From contig CAJTND010000002.1 in assembly GCA_910577995.1 (NCBI GenBank), forward strand, positions 256,199 to 320,198: a stretch of 64,000 bases of DNA. Direction: 5' to 3'. Both the position numbers and the translations under genes were made by a program. The notes beneath the pieces are model-generated. The model ran no database searches, had not been told where the DNA came from, and saw only the letters and a program-made list of their open reading frames with translations. Origin of the DNA: an uncultured Christensenella sp. GTDB lineage: Bacteria; Bacillota; Clostridia; Christensenellales; Pumilibacteraceae. Positions 47,901 through 57,446 of this stretch are shown here, piece after piece; position 1 is the first letter of the stretch; each line of letters starts with the position of its first letter.

Positions 47901-50900
47901 TAAATATAAGAAAAAAGACGGCACGCTCAACGGCGCAGGCGACGAGCCCGTTCAGCCGCTCGCTATCGACGCAAACAACTTCTCCGTTGCGGACGGCTCG
48001 GGTATATCGAGCTGGAACGGCGGGTTCAACGAGTTCCTGATGATGGTCGAGAGCACGCAGAACGGCTCTGCCGTCGTGCAGATGGCGGACTATATATACA
48101 GCAGTATCGGCGCGCAGGGCAATAAATACTTTACCGCCGAGCTCGTGCCGCTGTATATCGAGTGCTCGAAGTTTGCGGGCGTGACTATCGACGGCGTATT
48201 CAACACCGGGCGTGTCCGCGCCGACCTTGCCGCCGCATCTCCGCGCGACAGCGTTACCGGCGTGAGCACCGTCAAGATGCTCGCTACGGAAAACATCGGC
48301 GGAGTTGATTATTACACGTTCTACGGTCTTAAAATAACGCTTAAATCTACGACGATGAACAGGTATCTGTACGCGACGACTATCGTCAAAGACAGCTCGG
48401 GCGCGTCCGCCAATACCGTCGGCGTCAATATCGCGATCAAGTGCGGCAATACCGAGCTCGAGCTTGCCGAAGCCGCTGAGGGCAAGGACGCCGCTAAAAA
48501 TAACGTTGCGGGCTTCTGGACGTCCAAGGGCTCTTATTCCTCGTTCGACAACGGTACGGACGTCTTAGACTATACCAACAGCGACGGCTGGAAAAATCAG
48601 ACCGCGACTGCGTCGTCGGGCAATATCAAGCTTACGTACCGCATGCCCATGCACTCGCACGTGTTCATCACGCCTTACGACCTGTTCCGCGACTACGATA
48701 TGGCTACCGAGCTCGACGCAGCCAAACTGATGCCGAAAGGCGGGTTCACGCTCAACGGCTTGAGCGGCACGCTCGACGGCGGCACGTTCAATGTGTCGGG
48801 CAGCGGCACGACTGTCACCGAACCGCTGTTCCGTAACGAGCTTTACGGCGAAAAACGCTACTACGGCTCGGATGCGTACCAGACAGCGCTTTCGGATTTC
48901 CTCAAAGAAACGGGCAAAAAGTCCGCCGTTGCGAGCATATCCGCTTCCAACATGTTCGCCGATTCCGGCAGCATTACGAGCAATGCGTCTGTCTACAACG
49001 ACAGACTGTTCTTCGAGCGCGTCAACTACAATTCCAAGACGGACTCCTATACTTTCGACCCCTACGACAACGGCAAAGGTTCGGATGACTTTGCTATATC
49101 CGGCGTAAATCCCGACGCTGCGGGCAACAAACAGAACAACTATATATATTGGGACTTCGGCAACAAGCTGGGTATAAAAGGCGACGAGTACGACCTCGAC
49201 TTTATCATGATAACGTCGCGCAGCCGCACGCCAAGCCCGATAGACATAACGCTGACCGTTCGCGACAGAGCGGGCGCGAGCGTCAATGTTACCGTGGTCA
49301 TAGAGATAGTCAATACCGCGCCCGTCGTCAACAATGCGTCGGCTTACGAGATAGCGGTAAAACCCGTTTCTTCCTCGGACGGCGCGACGGTAGTTACTCC
49401 GACCTCCGTATCGTTCGGACCTGTTTCGACGGCGTCCTCCGACCCCGAGGTCAACTCGAAAGAGAGCATCATGTTCGACGCGGACGGCGACTCCATGCTG
49501 TTCCTCTCGTCGCGCGGCGTGCTCGTGGCGAATACGCCCGAGCTTCCGCTCGATATAACGTCGTTCGACGATATCAGAAACAATCATCCCGAATATCTGA
49601 CCGACGACGGCACGACGTCCGGCAGACCGCTTACCGAGTACATCACGGCGACGCTCGCCAACAGGCTGATAACCGTCGGCGCGCTCAACTCGACCAAAAA
49701 TATCGAGTCGGGCGTGTATGTGTACTTCTTTGTCACCGACGGCAATCAGAACGGCGAGGCGCTCGGCTACAAACAGATAGAAGTGCTCAATACGTCGCCC
49801 GAGGTCAACAACAGCTCGACCGACGGCTTCGATAAGGACGAACCGACGTGGGCTATATCGTCGGCAAGCACCGCCGACCAGACACGCGCGCGCTATATCG
49901 TCGGGTCTTCGACCGCCGCGCAGCAGCTCAAAGCTACGCAGTCGGCTGTCGACGCGGATATCAAGCTCATCGCTACAGATCCCGACGCATTGCAGGGCGC
50001 TAACGGCGTTATGCTGTCGCCCGGCGGAGCAAACGCGAACAACTTCACTCTCAGCGGCACGAACTACGCAAACGCAGTGCCGTCAGTGCGCATGAACGGC
50101 AACGCATCGTTGAGCTATGCCGTGTATGCGTTCGTCACCGATCTCGGCGGCAAGGACCTCGTCAGCTGGAACGGCACGGATACCCCCGGCTATCTGCCGA
50201 CGGGCTCGGATATGTTCAACGTCGAGCTGATGTTCTATGTAGCGGACAAGAGCGCATGGTACACCCGCGACGAATTGCTCACGAAGCTCGCTGCCGATTC
50301 CGTCGTTCAAAAGGCTTGCTTCGACGGCGAGGGCAGGTGGAAACTCGTCGACTGGGCGATCAAACTAAAAGCGACGAAACCGCTCGGCGAGGGCAAGAAG
50401 CTCGCGCTCGAGATCTATCTCCGCGACGAAGCCGCGCTCGGCGGAAATACCGTCGGCAAGGAAACGGCTTTCGCGTCCGACAGGAACGCAGTCAAAAAGA
50501 ACGTCGCCGTAGAAAACGGCACGCTCAAAACGACTGTTTATCAGACGATAGCCGAAACGGGCATAATCGCAAAGGACGAGTTTTCCAAGTACGGCGATCA
50601 CTACGCCGTTGCGGATCCGATGACGAGCGGCGACGCTTACGTTATAGGTGCGGGCACGTCGCTTTCCGCTACCAAATACAGCCAGTCGGTAGCTTCGTAT
50701 GCCGATGCCTACAAGTATCCCGATACTATAGATATACCCGCAACCAAGTCGGCTTTGCCCGCCTCGGACGGAAAATACGTTTACGAGACCGTATACGTTC
50801 CGATGAGCTATTTCGGTATGCCCGTCGGTATAGCGACGCCTATCGCCGACGGCGTGGATAAAGGCAAGGTCTCTTATTCGACGAGCTATGTCGGGTACGA

Positions 50901-53900
50901 TCTTCATAAGACCGACGCGGCAACGGGCAATATAACCAACGGCAGCTTTATCAAGGATAAGATCTCCACCTTTGCGAGCGCGATAACGCTCAGCGACGGC
51001 AACCGCGTATGGTCGGGCGAAACGCTCGGCGACAACCCGTATCTCGATATCGAGGGCTTTACCGATACTTCCGCAAACAACGCAAGAAACAGCAGTCTGC
51101 CGTACTATAACTTCAATCTTGCCGTTCCGACTTACGACGGCAGCGGCGCGGATCTCGGCTTTACCGATACGGCGAATTTCATCAATATCGGTACGGGCAA
51201 GAACATGCTTTATCTCGACGAGCAAAAAGCCAAGTTCAAGGAGCATAACTTCGGTCTTGCGTTTACCAAAAAGGATATGCGCACGGGCGCTGCCGATTTG
51301 ACGCTTACCGTCAAGCTCGCCAAATGCGAGATAAACACCGCTACGGGCAATACAGACGGCGACGGTGAAATGTATGACTCCAATAACAGCGTCACCAAGT
51401 CCATAGATTACCGCACGGTCACGGTTTCCGTACATGTAGGCAACTCTCAGTTCGATCTTAAGGACTCCGTAGACAATGCGACGGCCAACGGCGCGCTCGG
51501 TTACGATACGGCGAAGAAAACCTATTATATGAACGTTACGCTTCCGTCGTCCGATTCTACGTCCATTGCGCTCAAACGTTCCGCGTCGGAAAATCTCGGC
51601 GGCGAAAATTCGCTCGCCATGTTGTATGCCGACGGCGATAAGAGCGGGCTTACCGATTCCGAAACAGTCAAGTACCGCGATAATGCGTACTTCCTCAACG
51701 AATCGCTCGGAGCGTTGTCGGGCTGGGCGTCGACCGACGCGCTTGTCAGAAAGGTGGAGAGCGGAACGCTCGTCAATACCGCCGACAGCGAAAAAGCGGT
51801 CAACTCCGTGCTCAATTACTACGGCGTAGCGTCGGTCGCAGACCTTGCGGGCGTCAATACAAGCTATGCCGCAAACGGCGGTGCGCACGGCTACAACGCA
51901 TATTTCGGCGTTTCCATGTCAGAGGGCGGAAGGATATTGAACATAGCCGCCAACCGCAAAACGTTCATCAACGAGGTCGCGTACGCCAACATCGTCGACG
52001 AACTCAAAGCAGCCGATCCGTCGCTTACCGTGCCCAAGCTCGGCAGAGTAGGCGTTGACGGTTATACCAATACCGACCTTACGGCGGACCGCGCTATCAT
52101 AGAAAAGATATACTCTTCGCGCGGACTTAAACCTACGTTCGAGCCCGATTCCACAACGGTAAAATCGGCGTGTTATACGCTGAAAATGCTGATATACGAC
52201 GATTGCGGCGCGGGCGTCAAAGAGGCGTCGTTCGTTGCGGTCGAGCTTCGCATATCCATAACCAATGCGAAACCGACGCTTAAATACACTGACAAAGACG
52301 GCAAGCATGTCTACACGATAAGCCGTGCGGCGGGCGAGACAAGCGCGCCTATCAACCTTTACGACTTCGTCAACGACCCCGATATCTATGTCGTTCAGGG
52401 CGCTAACAAGGAGCTTGCGACAGAAGAGCAGTTCTTGCGTACAGGCGATAAAAAGAGCAGGTATTACGACCAGCTCGCGTTCGAGACGAAGGACTATCTC
52501 AAATCGCCGTTTACCTACGTCACGGGCAGCAATTCGCATAACCCGACCAACGAGCAGACGATAAACGGTCAAGCGGGCTTGTCGTACATGGGTTCGAGCA
52601 CGAGCGACGTTATAATGACTATGATGACCGATTCGAGCCAGATAGTCAATGGCGCCGTCACGGACAAAACTCAGCCGACAAACAACAGCATTTACTTCAA
52701 AGTCAACAGGCGCACGACCGTCCTCGAAGAATCGGGCGGCATACAGATAGCCAAGGATAAGAGCGAGTTCACTTTCAAGCTCAAGTTCGGCGACAGCAAC
52801 AACGCATATACCGACGACGTGATGACGTTTGTCGTCAAGGTCGTCAACAAAGCGCCGGTCAAGGCGACGCCCGTAAGCAATATCCGTATGCGCTCCGGTC
52901 ACCGCTTCACGCTGTTGACCACGTATTTCGATAACTATATCGGCGGCGTGGACGGCGGCTCTTACGCTTATAACAATTCCCTCACTAAGCTCAAATATTG
53001 GGACGAGCGCAACGAGAAGAGCGACGGCAAATGGGTCTACAACGGCAACAGCCTTGCATACTCCGATATCACGAGCGATAGTCAGGTCGTCGAGGAGCTC
53101 GGCACAAATAAGCAGAATACGCTCGATTCGACTTCGCACGAAAGCTCGGGTTACGACCTCGGTTATATCGGCATAGCCAACGACGACAAGGCGTGGCAGA
53201 TGCGCATCGTCGACAGAAAAGTGCCGAGCGGCTACGGCGACCCGTTCGATATCGGCGCGCTCAACATGATGAGCGTCGAGGGCAGCGATTCGAGTCTCTA
53301 CGGCAATAAGTATCCTACCGCTCTTACGATAACCGCGAAGCGCGCTTGCAACGACGTTCCGCTCGAGATCAAGATAATAGACGGCGAGGGCGGTGTGTAC
53401 GTCTTTACGCTCCGCATAACAGTTATCAGCTCGCCGCCCATAGCGCGCGATCCTTCGGACGCGAGCGACAATAAGATACTTTCCGACGCGGACATCGAGG
53501 GCGTGCCTCAGGGTGACGGTTACCTCAGATCAACGTTCCGTATCTTCACGCTCCCTTCGGGCGATAAGACGATCAATATCGGCGACGGCATAGGCGAGAG
53601 AGCCGCTAAGCGTTTGTTCACGATAAGAGCGACCGACGTAGCTACCGACAACGACAGCGGCGAGGAATCGAGTCTTGCGCTATTTGACGGCGGACGGTTC
53701 TCGGTCAATAATACCGCGCTCGTTAGGAGCAGCGACGGCATTTACCACGCGCCGTATTTCGATATAATAGTCGATTACAACGATCCCGACAAGAGCGACA
53801 AGTCGTTTACGATAATCGCTACGGGCTACAACCCCAACAGCGCTTACGAAGTGCTTCAATTCTATATCGGAGATCCCGGCAACAACGTAATGAGCAACGC

Positions 53901-56900
53901 GTTGCTCGTGACGATACAGGTCTATACCGAGTATTCGGATATGACCAATACCACCGTCGCGGGCTTGAGCGGCGGTGCGTACAACAGCTATCTCAACGGC
54001 TCTAACGAATACCATGTCCGTCCTTATGACGAATACATGGGCTACGGCGCGTACGAGAACGGCGAAAATATCGGCATAGCGAGCGTTTACAACTACCTCA
54101 AAGGCAAGCCTGCCGACAGCTCCGCCACGTACGCGATAGAAGATCCCGACGTCGAAACGATAGGCAGCCGTCAGTATCCCGTCACGCTCTATGCGATGAC
54201 CGATCAGAACGGCGACCCGCTTTCGCAGGACACGCTCAACTCGATGCTTCAACGCGATCCCGTTACGGGCACGTTCAGGCTTAAGGACAGAGTGACGACG
54301 GGACAGACCTACCGTATAGCGAGCATCGACAAAGACGGTACAGTCAGCTTTGCGCAGAACTCGGCGCGGCTCGCGGCGGTGGAGAAATATGTCAGCTTCT
54401 CGTTCCTACGCGACGGTTCGGGCATATCGTTCGTACCCAAGACCGCAACGCTCGACAAAAAGCTCATGCTCTATGTCGAAGTGGAAAAGACGGTCGGCTC
54501 GCGTACGTCGATACGCACCGACGGTGTGCTGTACGGCGGCTCGCTGTTCAGGCTCGTCGTTGATAACTCCGCGCCGCGCGCGATAGGCGACGAGGGCGAC
54601 GGCGCGTATAACCTCGAGTTCACGGGCAAGCGCGGAGATTCCGTAACGTTCGACGTGTTCGGCAAGACCGGCGAGTACGGCGCGCTGTTCACCGATTCCG
54701 ATGTGGACGACAGCGTCACGCTCGTCGAGAGCTTCGACCCGTCCGATACCAAACAGCTCGACTATATCAACGCGATGTCGATGGCTATGGACTTAGATCC
54801 CGACCTCGACTGGGCGGAGAGCGCAGACAAACCCCGCGCGTTTACCGTCGTTTACGACAAAGCCGCGGGCAAAGTCACCATAACGATCGATCGCAGGATA
54901 GACTCGCGCGATGCGGACGGCAACTACTTCAACGAAGTTTCGTTCCCGCTCGTGCTTACGGGTGTCGACGGCAGTAAGCCGGTCGGCGGCACGTGCAAGA
55001 CCGTTATAATGATGACGATAGTCAACGATCCGACGACGGCAAAGGACAGCTATTCGTCGTTCGATCCCAAGACCGACGTCGGCTATACGTTCGAGCGCGA
55101 CAGCATAAACGACCGTTACAGGCTTGACGCGCAGATAATGTACAGTAGCGATCTTACCGTCAACCTTGCTGATATACTTGTCGACAACGACGTTATCAAA
55201 AACACCGATTCCGATTCATTCATGTTTGTCGACGGCGAAGTCGATTTCGAGTTCACGAAACCCGTGTTCATGGTCGATGATCCCGTTAAGGCGTACTACT
55301 ACACCGACGAACAGCTCGGTATCAAGGAAGAGATCGCGCTCGTGACACCGCTCGGCGGCGACAAGTGGCATAAATCGGGCTTCCGCATCCACGCGCTTTC
55401 GCAGCGCCGCGGCGCGACAGCCACGATATACGCCCGCGCTATCGACCGTTCGGGCAATGCGGAGCTTCCAGACGAGGGCGTGCTTATCGAGATAAATATA
55501 ACGGTCATGAACGACCGCCCGTTCGTCAAGAAGGGCAGCGAGGTAACGCACCTGTCGCTTATCGGCTCGCGCACCAAGACCAACAAGACCGAAGTCTACC
55601 GTATAGATAGGTTCGTCGGCGACAACAACACCTCCGACGTCGTAGGACCGGAGAGCGCGGACTATCCCGAAACGTATCTTCGCATAGAGAGCCAGTCTTA
55701 CCGCGCGGTCGACGAGATCTACTCGACCGACAAGGATACGACCGTCGGCAAGTTCGACGACGTGACACAGGGCGGCACGCGCGTGATAATGTCCAATAAC
55801 CTGTTCACGCTCGTGATACTCGAGGACACCGCCGAAAACAAATATTACAGCCAGAGCTTCTATATCGAAACTCATCCCGGCTATTTCGGCAGAGGCTCGG
55901 TCGAGGTCACCGTTGCCGACGGCAATAGGAACATCCGTACCGATACGATGAGCGTCACGTTCCGTATCGAGGTGGAAGTGTCCTACGATCCCGAGGAAGT
56001 CGAGGCGCTCACTGGCATCGATACGTACCGCGGCAAATCGACAGTTGTTTCCATCGAAACGATAATCCCCGATATCGAGAACACCATTCCCGATCAGTCG
56101 GCGGTCGCGGCGCAGGACGGCGCGATGACCGCGCCGAGCAAAAACGCTTCGAGCTTCAACCCGTCGTCGTCCTATAAACTGCTCGACGTAGTTATCCCCG
56201 ACGCGTCCAAAGACTATATCGCTATCACCGATCACGAGGAAGAAACGTCGGTCTGGACGTTGCGCGCGCTCAAAGTGACGGCAGAACCCAAGCCCGTCAC
56301 GGTAAGATACGCATTAAAGTCCGACCCGTCGCAGGTGACGGAGAGCTATCTCCTCGTCAACGCGAAGGAGAACCAAAAGCCGACGCTCATCTATAACGAG
56401 ATCAAGTTTATCAAGTACCTCGACGACGGCTCGGGCGACGACAACGCGTTCATGCTGAATACCGCGAAAACGGTGACGCTCCGCGCCAAGGATATCCTTA
56501 CCGATCCCGAGGACGATATACTGACGTATGTCAGCGTCAAGTCGCAAAAACCGTCGCTCGTCAAAGCGTCGCTCGTAAACAATAACGAGCTGCTCAGCAT
56601 AACGTTCAACGCGCGCGGCGTTGCGGATATAACGGTCACCGTCACCGACGAGACCGACGAGCGCGTTTCGCGCACGTTCCGCGTCATCAACCAAGACCTG
56701 CCCGAACCGAGCTTATTGACGCGCGTCATAGCGAGCTTCGAGTCCAACCCCGTGATGTGGGCGATAATAATCGGCTGCGTCGTGCTTGTGATCTTCATAC
56801 TCATCATCATACTCGCGGTGCTCAGAAAACGCAGACACGAGCGCGAGGAGCTCGAGGCGCTGCTCGTTTCCGAAATGGAGATAGAGGAGCAGATGTGTAG

Positions 56901-57312
56901 GCTTGCGGGTGGACCTGCGCCTACGGGCTATCAGAGCTTCGGCTACCTGCAATCCGCGCCCGGTCAGATAGATCCGAGCATGCTGCTCGGCGGCGGTCCG
57001 AGCAACAGAGTCATTCCTTCGGAACTCGCGTTGCCCGCACCCGATCCCAACTCGCAGAACGCCGCGCAGCAGCCCGACCCCGGTCAACAGCAGGGCGGTT
57101 ACCAAGACCCTAACTTCGGAATGGGAGGATACGGCAACCAGGGCGGTTACGGCGGTCAAGGCGGCTACGGCAACCAAGGCGGTTACGGCGGTCAAGGCGG
57201 CTATGGCAACCAGGGCGGTTACGGCGGTAACGGTTTTGACCAAGGCTACGGCGCGCCCGACGGCGGCAACGGCTTCGATCCCAACGACCCCAACGGCGGC
57301 ATGGGACTGTAA
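44980..57312 (+). CDS. Giant glycine-rich-domain surface protein, 4110 residues
   Basis: AGGTGA before ATG 44980. Residues 17-40 are a signal or anchor segment (FLIFAISIIVAAALVVTGIL). Residues about 115-420 form a glycine-rich domain opening FKIEVWGAQGGG, like the Gly_rich domain. Residues 420-3900 are many beta-sandwich, cadherin/Ig-like units separated by recurring N-x-x-P turns (NTAPVVNN, NTSPEVNN, VNKAPVKA, MNDRPFVK), suggesting about eight or more repeats. A second membrane segment (WAIIIGCVVLVIFILIIILA, near 3926-3947) and basic KRRHERE follow, then a Gly/Tyr/Gln/Asn-rich tail to the end. No LPXTG motif. The first 700 residues are encoded by more AT-rich DNA than the rest. Confidence 0.85.
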   Translation: MKKKSNNEKTQLGTAKKFLIFAISIIVAAALVVTGILCFDPSRRSPSEGVENGGVVTSAVTTFDAKSKWGRTVDLATNVQNGTVKKGDIVNFSFIAQGVATGPSGAVSNNGFWPWTNGEYQVKLPRGTFKIEVWGAQGGGRTAVDAYGGGGYGGYSSATLTLTEAAYFYINVGGAGEKGSAYRCAARGFGYGGGGYNGGGDVLAGGGSIPIAGTGGGGGGATHIATMSGLLNSAGIKNSPNSVLLVAGGGGGNHHDAIPYTGNAGGNYGANSVHINVGYTTLVYGQGGTQTAGGAISAGDNGGNGDTTTSATAGSFGQGGRGGSWGNGGGGGGGGWYGGSGGYIQGGGGGSGHIGTDSRLSNGKMIAGGSSNANPLAYDDKNAPPTFSTSIPNPTGSGNIKGQIGNGFAKITMVNVNEPPTQKTFTKNDLVLGTTSAFTLHSYDIATDLDSSNVNDTYFYQDNSNMELSKCTNSKLYLDSACTVTANDYVDYNFAADGKTLNITKIRKLPRADAVNGVTGLSNNTLKLYVRIRDNFTNNVANCAYGVYNFTLNYKLQTIGHGRGTVPVDSNNKIEYEFGDKVVSGATSFEINFKQPDKALHAEDENQISINAASLLTNYDPNYYQVLILPDNPAGKPYEYIYPSGAQENFYSYSSSTGSYTARVGYKNVIIKWKSKNNDAHTISWTLYVVEKNSFKNLNREPVGITYTNGQTLKINIKIDNTRPILSKAGTADNTVVTLGVGATKTVDLKKLLTDADETITDTTHVIKEVIVPDHEFVQLDKYGNIASVDGAAGAAAGKSYYNVSDANILFTNVMNSAMTNIATGFSPKIASTTADPEAFVMYSFDKMTLTLTGLRSSYSQYSTTREGKAAYTLGDTITPDSSTEPSSVVNPGHFYLLVRIEDTNDPSDLGIWRPVAITVGDNTLKPVSTGDATHGSSGQTQMSALPTADGEVGDEFYFSPMGLNIGTASIAVGKYKKKDGTLNGAGDEPVQPLAIDANNFSVADGSGISSWNGGFNEFLMMVESTQNGSAVVQMADYIYSSIGAQGNKYFTAELVPLYIECSKFAGVTIDGVFNTGRVRADLAAASPRDSVTGVSTVKMLATENIGGVDYYTFYGLKITLKSTTMNRYLYATTIVKDSSGASANTVGVNIAIKCGNTELELAEAAEGKDAAKNNVAGFWTSKGSYSSFDNGTDVLDYTNSDGWKNQTATASSGNIKLTYRMPMHSHVFITPYDLFRDYDMATELDAAKLMPKGGFTLNGLSGTLDGGTFNVSGSGTTVTEPLFRNELYGEKRYYGSDAYQTALSDFLKETGKKSAVASISASNMFADSGSITSNASVYNDRLFFERVNYNSKTDSYTFDPYDNGKGSDDFAISGVNPDAAGNKQNNYIYWDFGNKLGIKGDEYDLDFIMITSRSRTPSPIDITLTVRDRAGASVNVTVVIEIVNTAPVVNNASAYEIAVKPVSSSDGATVVTPTSVSFGPVSTASSDPEVNSKESIMFDADGDSMLFLSSRGVLVANTPELPLDITSFDDIRNNHPEYLTDDGTTSGRPLTEYITATLANRLITVGALNSTKNIESGVYVYFFVTDGNQNGEALGYKQIEVLNTSPEVNNSSTDGFDKDEPTWAISSASTADQTRARYIVGSSTAAQQLKATQSAVDADIKLIATDPDALQGANGVMLSPGGANANNFTLSGTNYANAVPSVRMNGNASLSYAVYAFVTDLGGKDLVSWNGTDTPGYLPTGSDMFNVELMFYVADKSAWYTRDELLTKLAADSVVQKACFDGEGRWKLVDWAIKLKATKPLGEGKKLALEIYLRDEAALGGNTVGKETAFASDRNAVKKNVAVENGTLKTTVYQTIAETGIIAKDEFSKYGDHYAVADPMTSGDAYVIGAGTSLSATKYSQSVASYADAYKYPDTIDIPATKSALPASDGKYVYETVYVPMSYFGMPVGIATPIADGVDKGKVSYSTSYVGYDLHKTDAATGNITNGSFIKDKISTFASAITLSDGNRVWSGETLGDNPYLDIEGFTDTSANNARNSSLPYYNFNLAVPTYDGSGADLGFTDTANFINIGTGKNMLYLDEQKAKFKEHNFGLAFTKKDMRTGAADLTLTVKLAKCEINTATGNTDGDGEMYDSNNSVTKSIDYRTVTVSVHVGNSQFDLKDSVDNATANGALGYDTAKKTYYMNVTLPSSDSTSIALKRSASENLGGENSLAMLYADGDKSGLTDSETVKYRDNAYFLNESLGALSGWASTDALVRKVESGTLVNTADSEKAVNSVLNYYGVASVADLAGVNTSYAANGGAHGYNAYFGVSMSEGGRILNIAANRKTFINEVAYANIVDELKAADPSLTVPKLGRVGVDGYTNTDLTADRAIIEKIYSSRGLKPTFEPDSTTVKSACYTLKMLIYDDCGAGVKEASFVAVELRISITNAKPTLKYTDKDGKHVYTISRAAGETSAPINLYDFVNDPDIYVVQGANKELATEEQFLRTGDKKSRYYDQLAFETKDYLKSPFTYVTGSNSHNPTNEQTINGQAGLSYMGSSTSDVIMTMMTDSSQIVNGAVTDKTQPTNNSIYFKVNRRTTVLEESGGIQIAKDKSEFTFKLKFGDSNNAYTDDVMTFVVKVVNKAPVKATPVSNIRMRSGHRFTLLTTYFDNYIGGVDGGSYAYNNSLTKLKYWDERNEKSDGKWVYNGNSLAYSDITSDSQVVEELGTNKQNTLDSTSHESSGYDLGYIGIANDDKAWQMRIVDRKVPSGYGDPFDIGALNMMSVEGSDSSLYGNKYPTALTITAKRACNDVPLEIKIIDGEGGVYVFTLRITVISSPPIARDPSDASDNKILSDADIEGVPQGDGYLRSTFRIFTLPSGDKTINIGDGIGERAAKRLFTIRATDVATDNDSGEESSLALFDGGRFSVNNTALVRSSDGIYHAPYFDIIVDYNDPDKSDKSFTIIATGYNPNSAYEVLQFYIGDPGNNVMSNALLVTIQVYTEYSDMTNTTVAGLSGGAYNSYLNGSNEYHVRPYDEYMGYGAYENGENIGIASVYNYLKGKPADSSATYAIEDPDVETIGSRQYPVTLYAMTDQNGDPLSQDTLNSMLQRDPVTGTFRLKDRVTTGQTYRIASIDKDGTVSFAQNSARLAAVEKYVSFSFLRDGSGISFVPKTATLDKKLMLYVEVEKTVGSRTSIRTDGVLYGGSLFRLVVDNSAPRAIGDEGDGAYNLEFTGKRGDSVTFDVFGKTGEYGALFTDSDVDDSVTLVESFDPSDTKQLDYINAMSMAMDLDPDLDWAESADKPRAFTVVYDKAAGKVTITIDRRIDSRDADGNYFNEVSFPLVLTGVDGSKPVGGTCKTVIMMTIVNDPTTAKDSYSSFDPKTDVGYTFERDSINDRYRLDAQIMYSSDLTVNLADILVDNDVIKNTDSDSFMFVDGEVDFEFTKPVFMVDDPVKAYYYTDEQLGIKEEIALVTPLGGDKWHKSGFRIHALSQRRGATATIYARAIDRSGNAELPDEGVLIEINITVMNDRPFVKKGSEVTHLSLIGSRTKTNKTEVYRIDRFVGDNNTSDVVGPESADYPETYLRIESQSYRAVDEIYSTDKDTTVGKFDDVTQGGTRVIMSNNLFTLVILEDTAENKYYSQSFYIETHPGYFGRGSVEVTVADGNRNIRTDTMSVTFRIEVEVSYDPEEVEALTGIDTYRGKSTVVSIETIIPDIENTIPDQSAVAAQDGAMTAPSKNASSFNPSSSYKLLDVVIPDASKDYIAITDHEEETSVWTLRALKVTAEPKPVTVRYALKSDPSQVTESYLLVNAKENQKPTLIYNEIKFIKYLDDGSGDDNAFMLNTAKTVTLRAKDILTDPEDDILTYVSVKSQKPSLVKASLVNNNELLSITFNARGVADITVTVTDETDERVSRTFRVINQDLPEPSLLTRVIASFESNPVMWAIIIGCVVLVIFILIIILAVLRKRRHEREELEALLVSEMEIEEQMCRLAGGPAPTGYQSFGYLQSAPGQIDPSMLLGGGPSNRVIPSELALPAPDPNSQNAAQQPDPGQQQGGYQDPNFGMGGYGNQGGYGGQGGYGNQGGYGGQGGYGNQGGYGGNGFDQGYGAPDGGNGFDPNDPNGGMGL
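57118..57237 (+). repeat. Tandem 36-bp repeats coding a GGYGNQGGYGGQ tail
   Basis: About three copies of a 36-bp unit with silent variation (for example CAA/CAG, TAC/TAT), so the protein repeat is kept better than the DNA. Confidence 0.8.
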
Positions 57313-57323
57313 AAACACAGCTT

Positions 57324-57352
57324 AAAAGGAACGGCTAAACGCCGTTCTTTTT
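57324..57352 (+). terminator. Terminator of the giant gene
   Basis: Stem AAAAGGAACGGC / GCCGTTCTTTTT, loop TAAAC; 12 bases after the stop codon. Confidence 0.9.
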
Positions 57353-57376
57353 GTTATCCCGAATTTTGAGAAATAC

Positions 57377-57405
57377 TTGACATGATCCTGTCATAGGTAT
57401 ATAAT
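57377..57405 (+). promoter_or_regulatory. Consensus promoter of the SOS operon
   Basis: TTGACA (57377-57382), 17-bp spacer, TATAAT (57400-57405), both elements matching consensus fully. Such a strong promoter would need tight repression. Confidence 0.9.
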
Positions 57406-57408
57406 ATA

Positions 57409-57436
57409 GCTAAATGCAACAGTCGTTGCATTTAGC
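57409..57436. promoter_or_regulatory. Perfect 28-bp dyad, probable LexA operator
   Basis: Arms GCTAAATGCAAC and GTTGCATTTAGC, 12 bp each with no mismatch, around AGTC. It begins four bases after the -10, covers the start site and ends 10 bases before the lexA start. The inner GCAAC-N4-GTTGC resembles the Gram-positive GAAC-N4-GTTC SOS box but is extended and altered. Confidence 0.8.
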
Positions 57437-57446
57437 AGAGGAAAGG

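Noticed and set aside
57118..57237. Tandem repeats at the end of the giant gene as a CRISPR-like array
   Set aside because: They are in frame, code for GGYGNQGGYGGQ and vary silently; there are no spacers. No CRISPR array was seen anywhere in the window.
47038..57318. Long open frames on the minus strand under the giant gene (for example 48565-49587 and 50365-51888)
   Set aside because: They are Arg/Val-rich mirror images typical of antisense frames in GC-rich coding DNA, with no start signals and no recognisable motifs.
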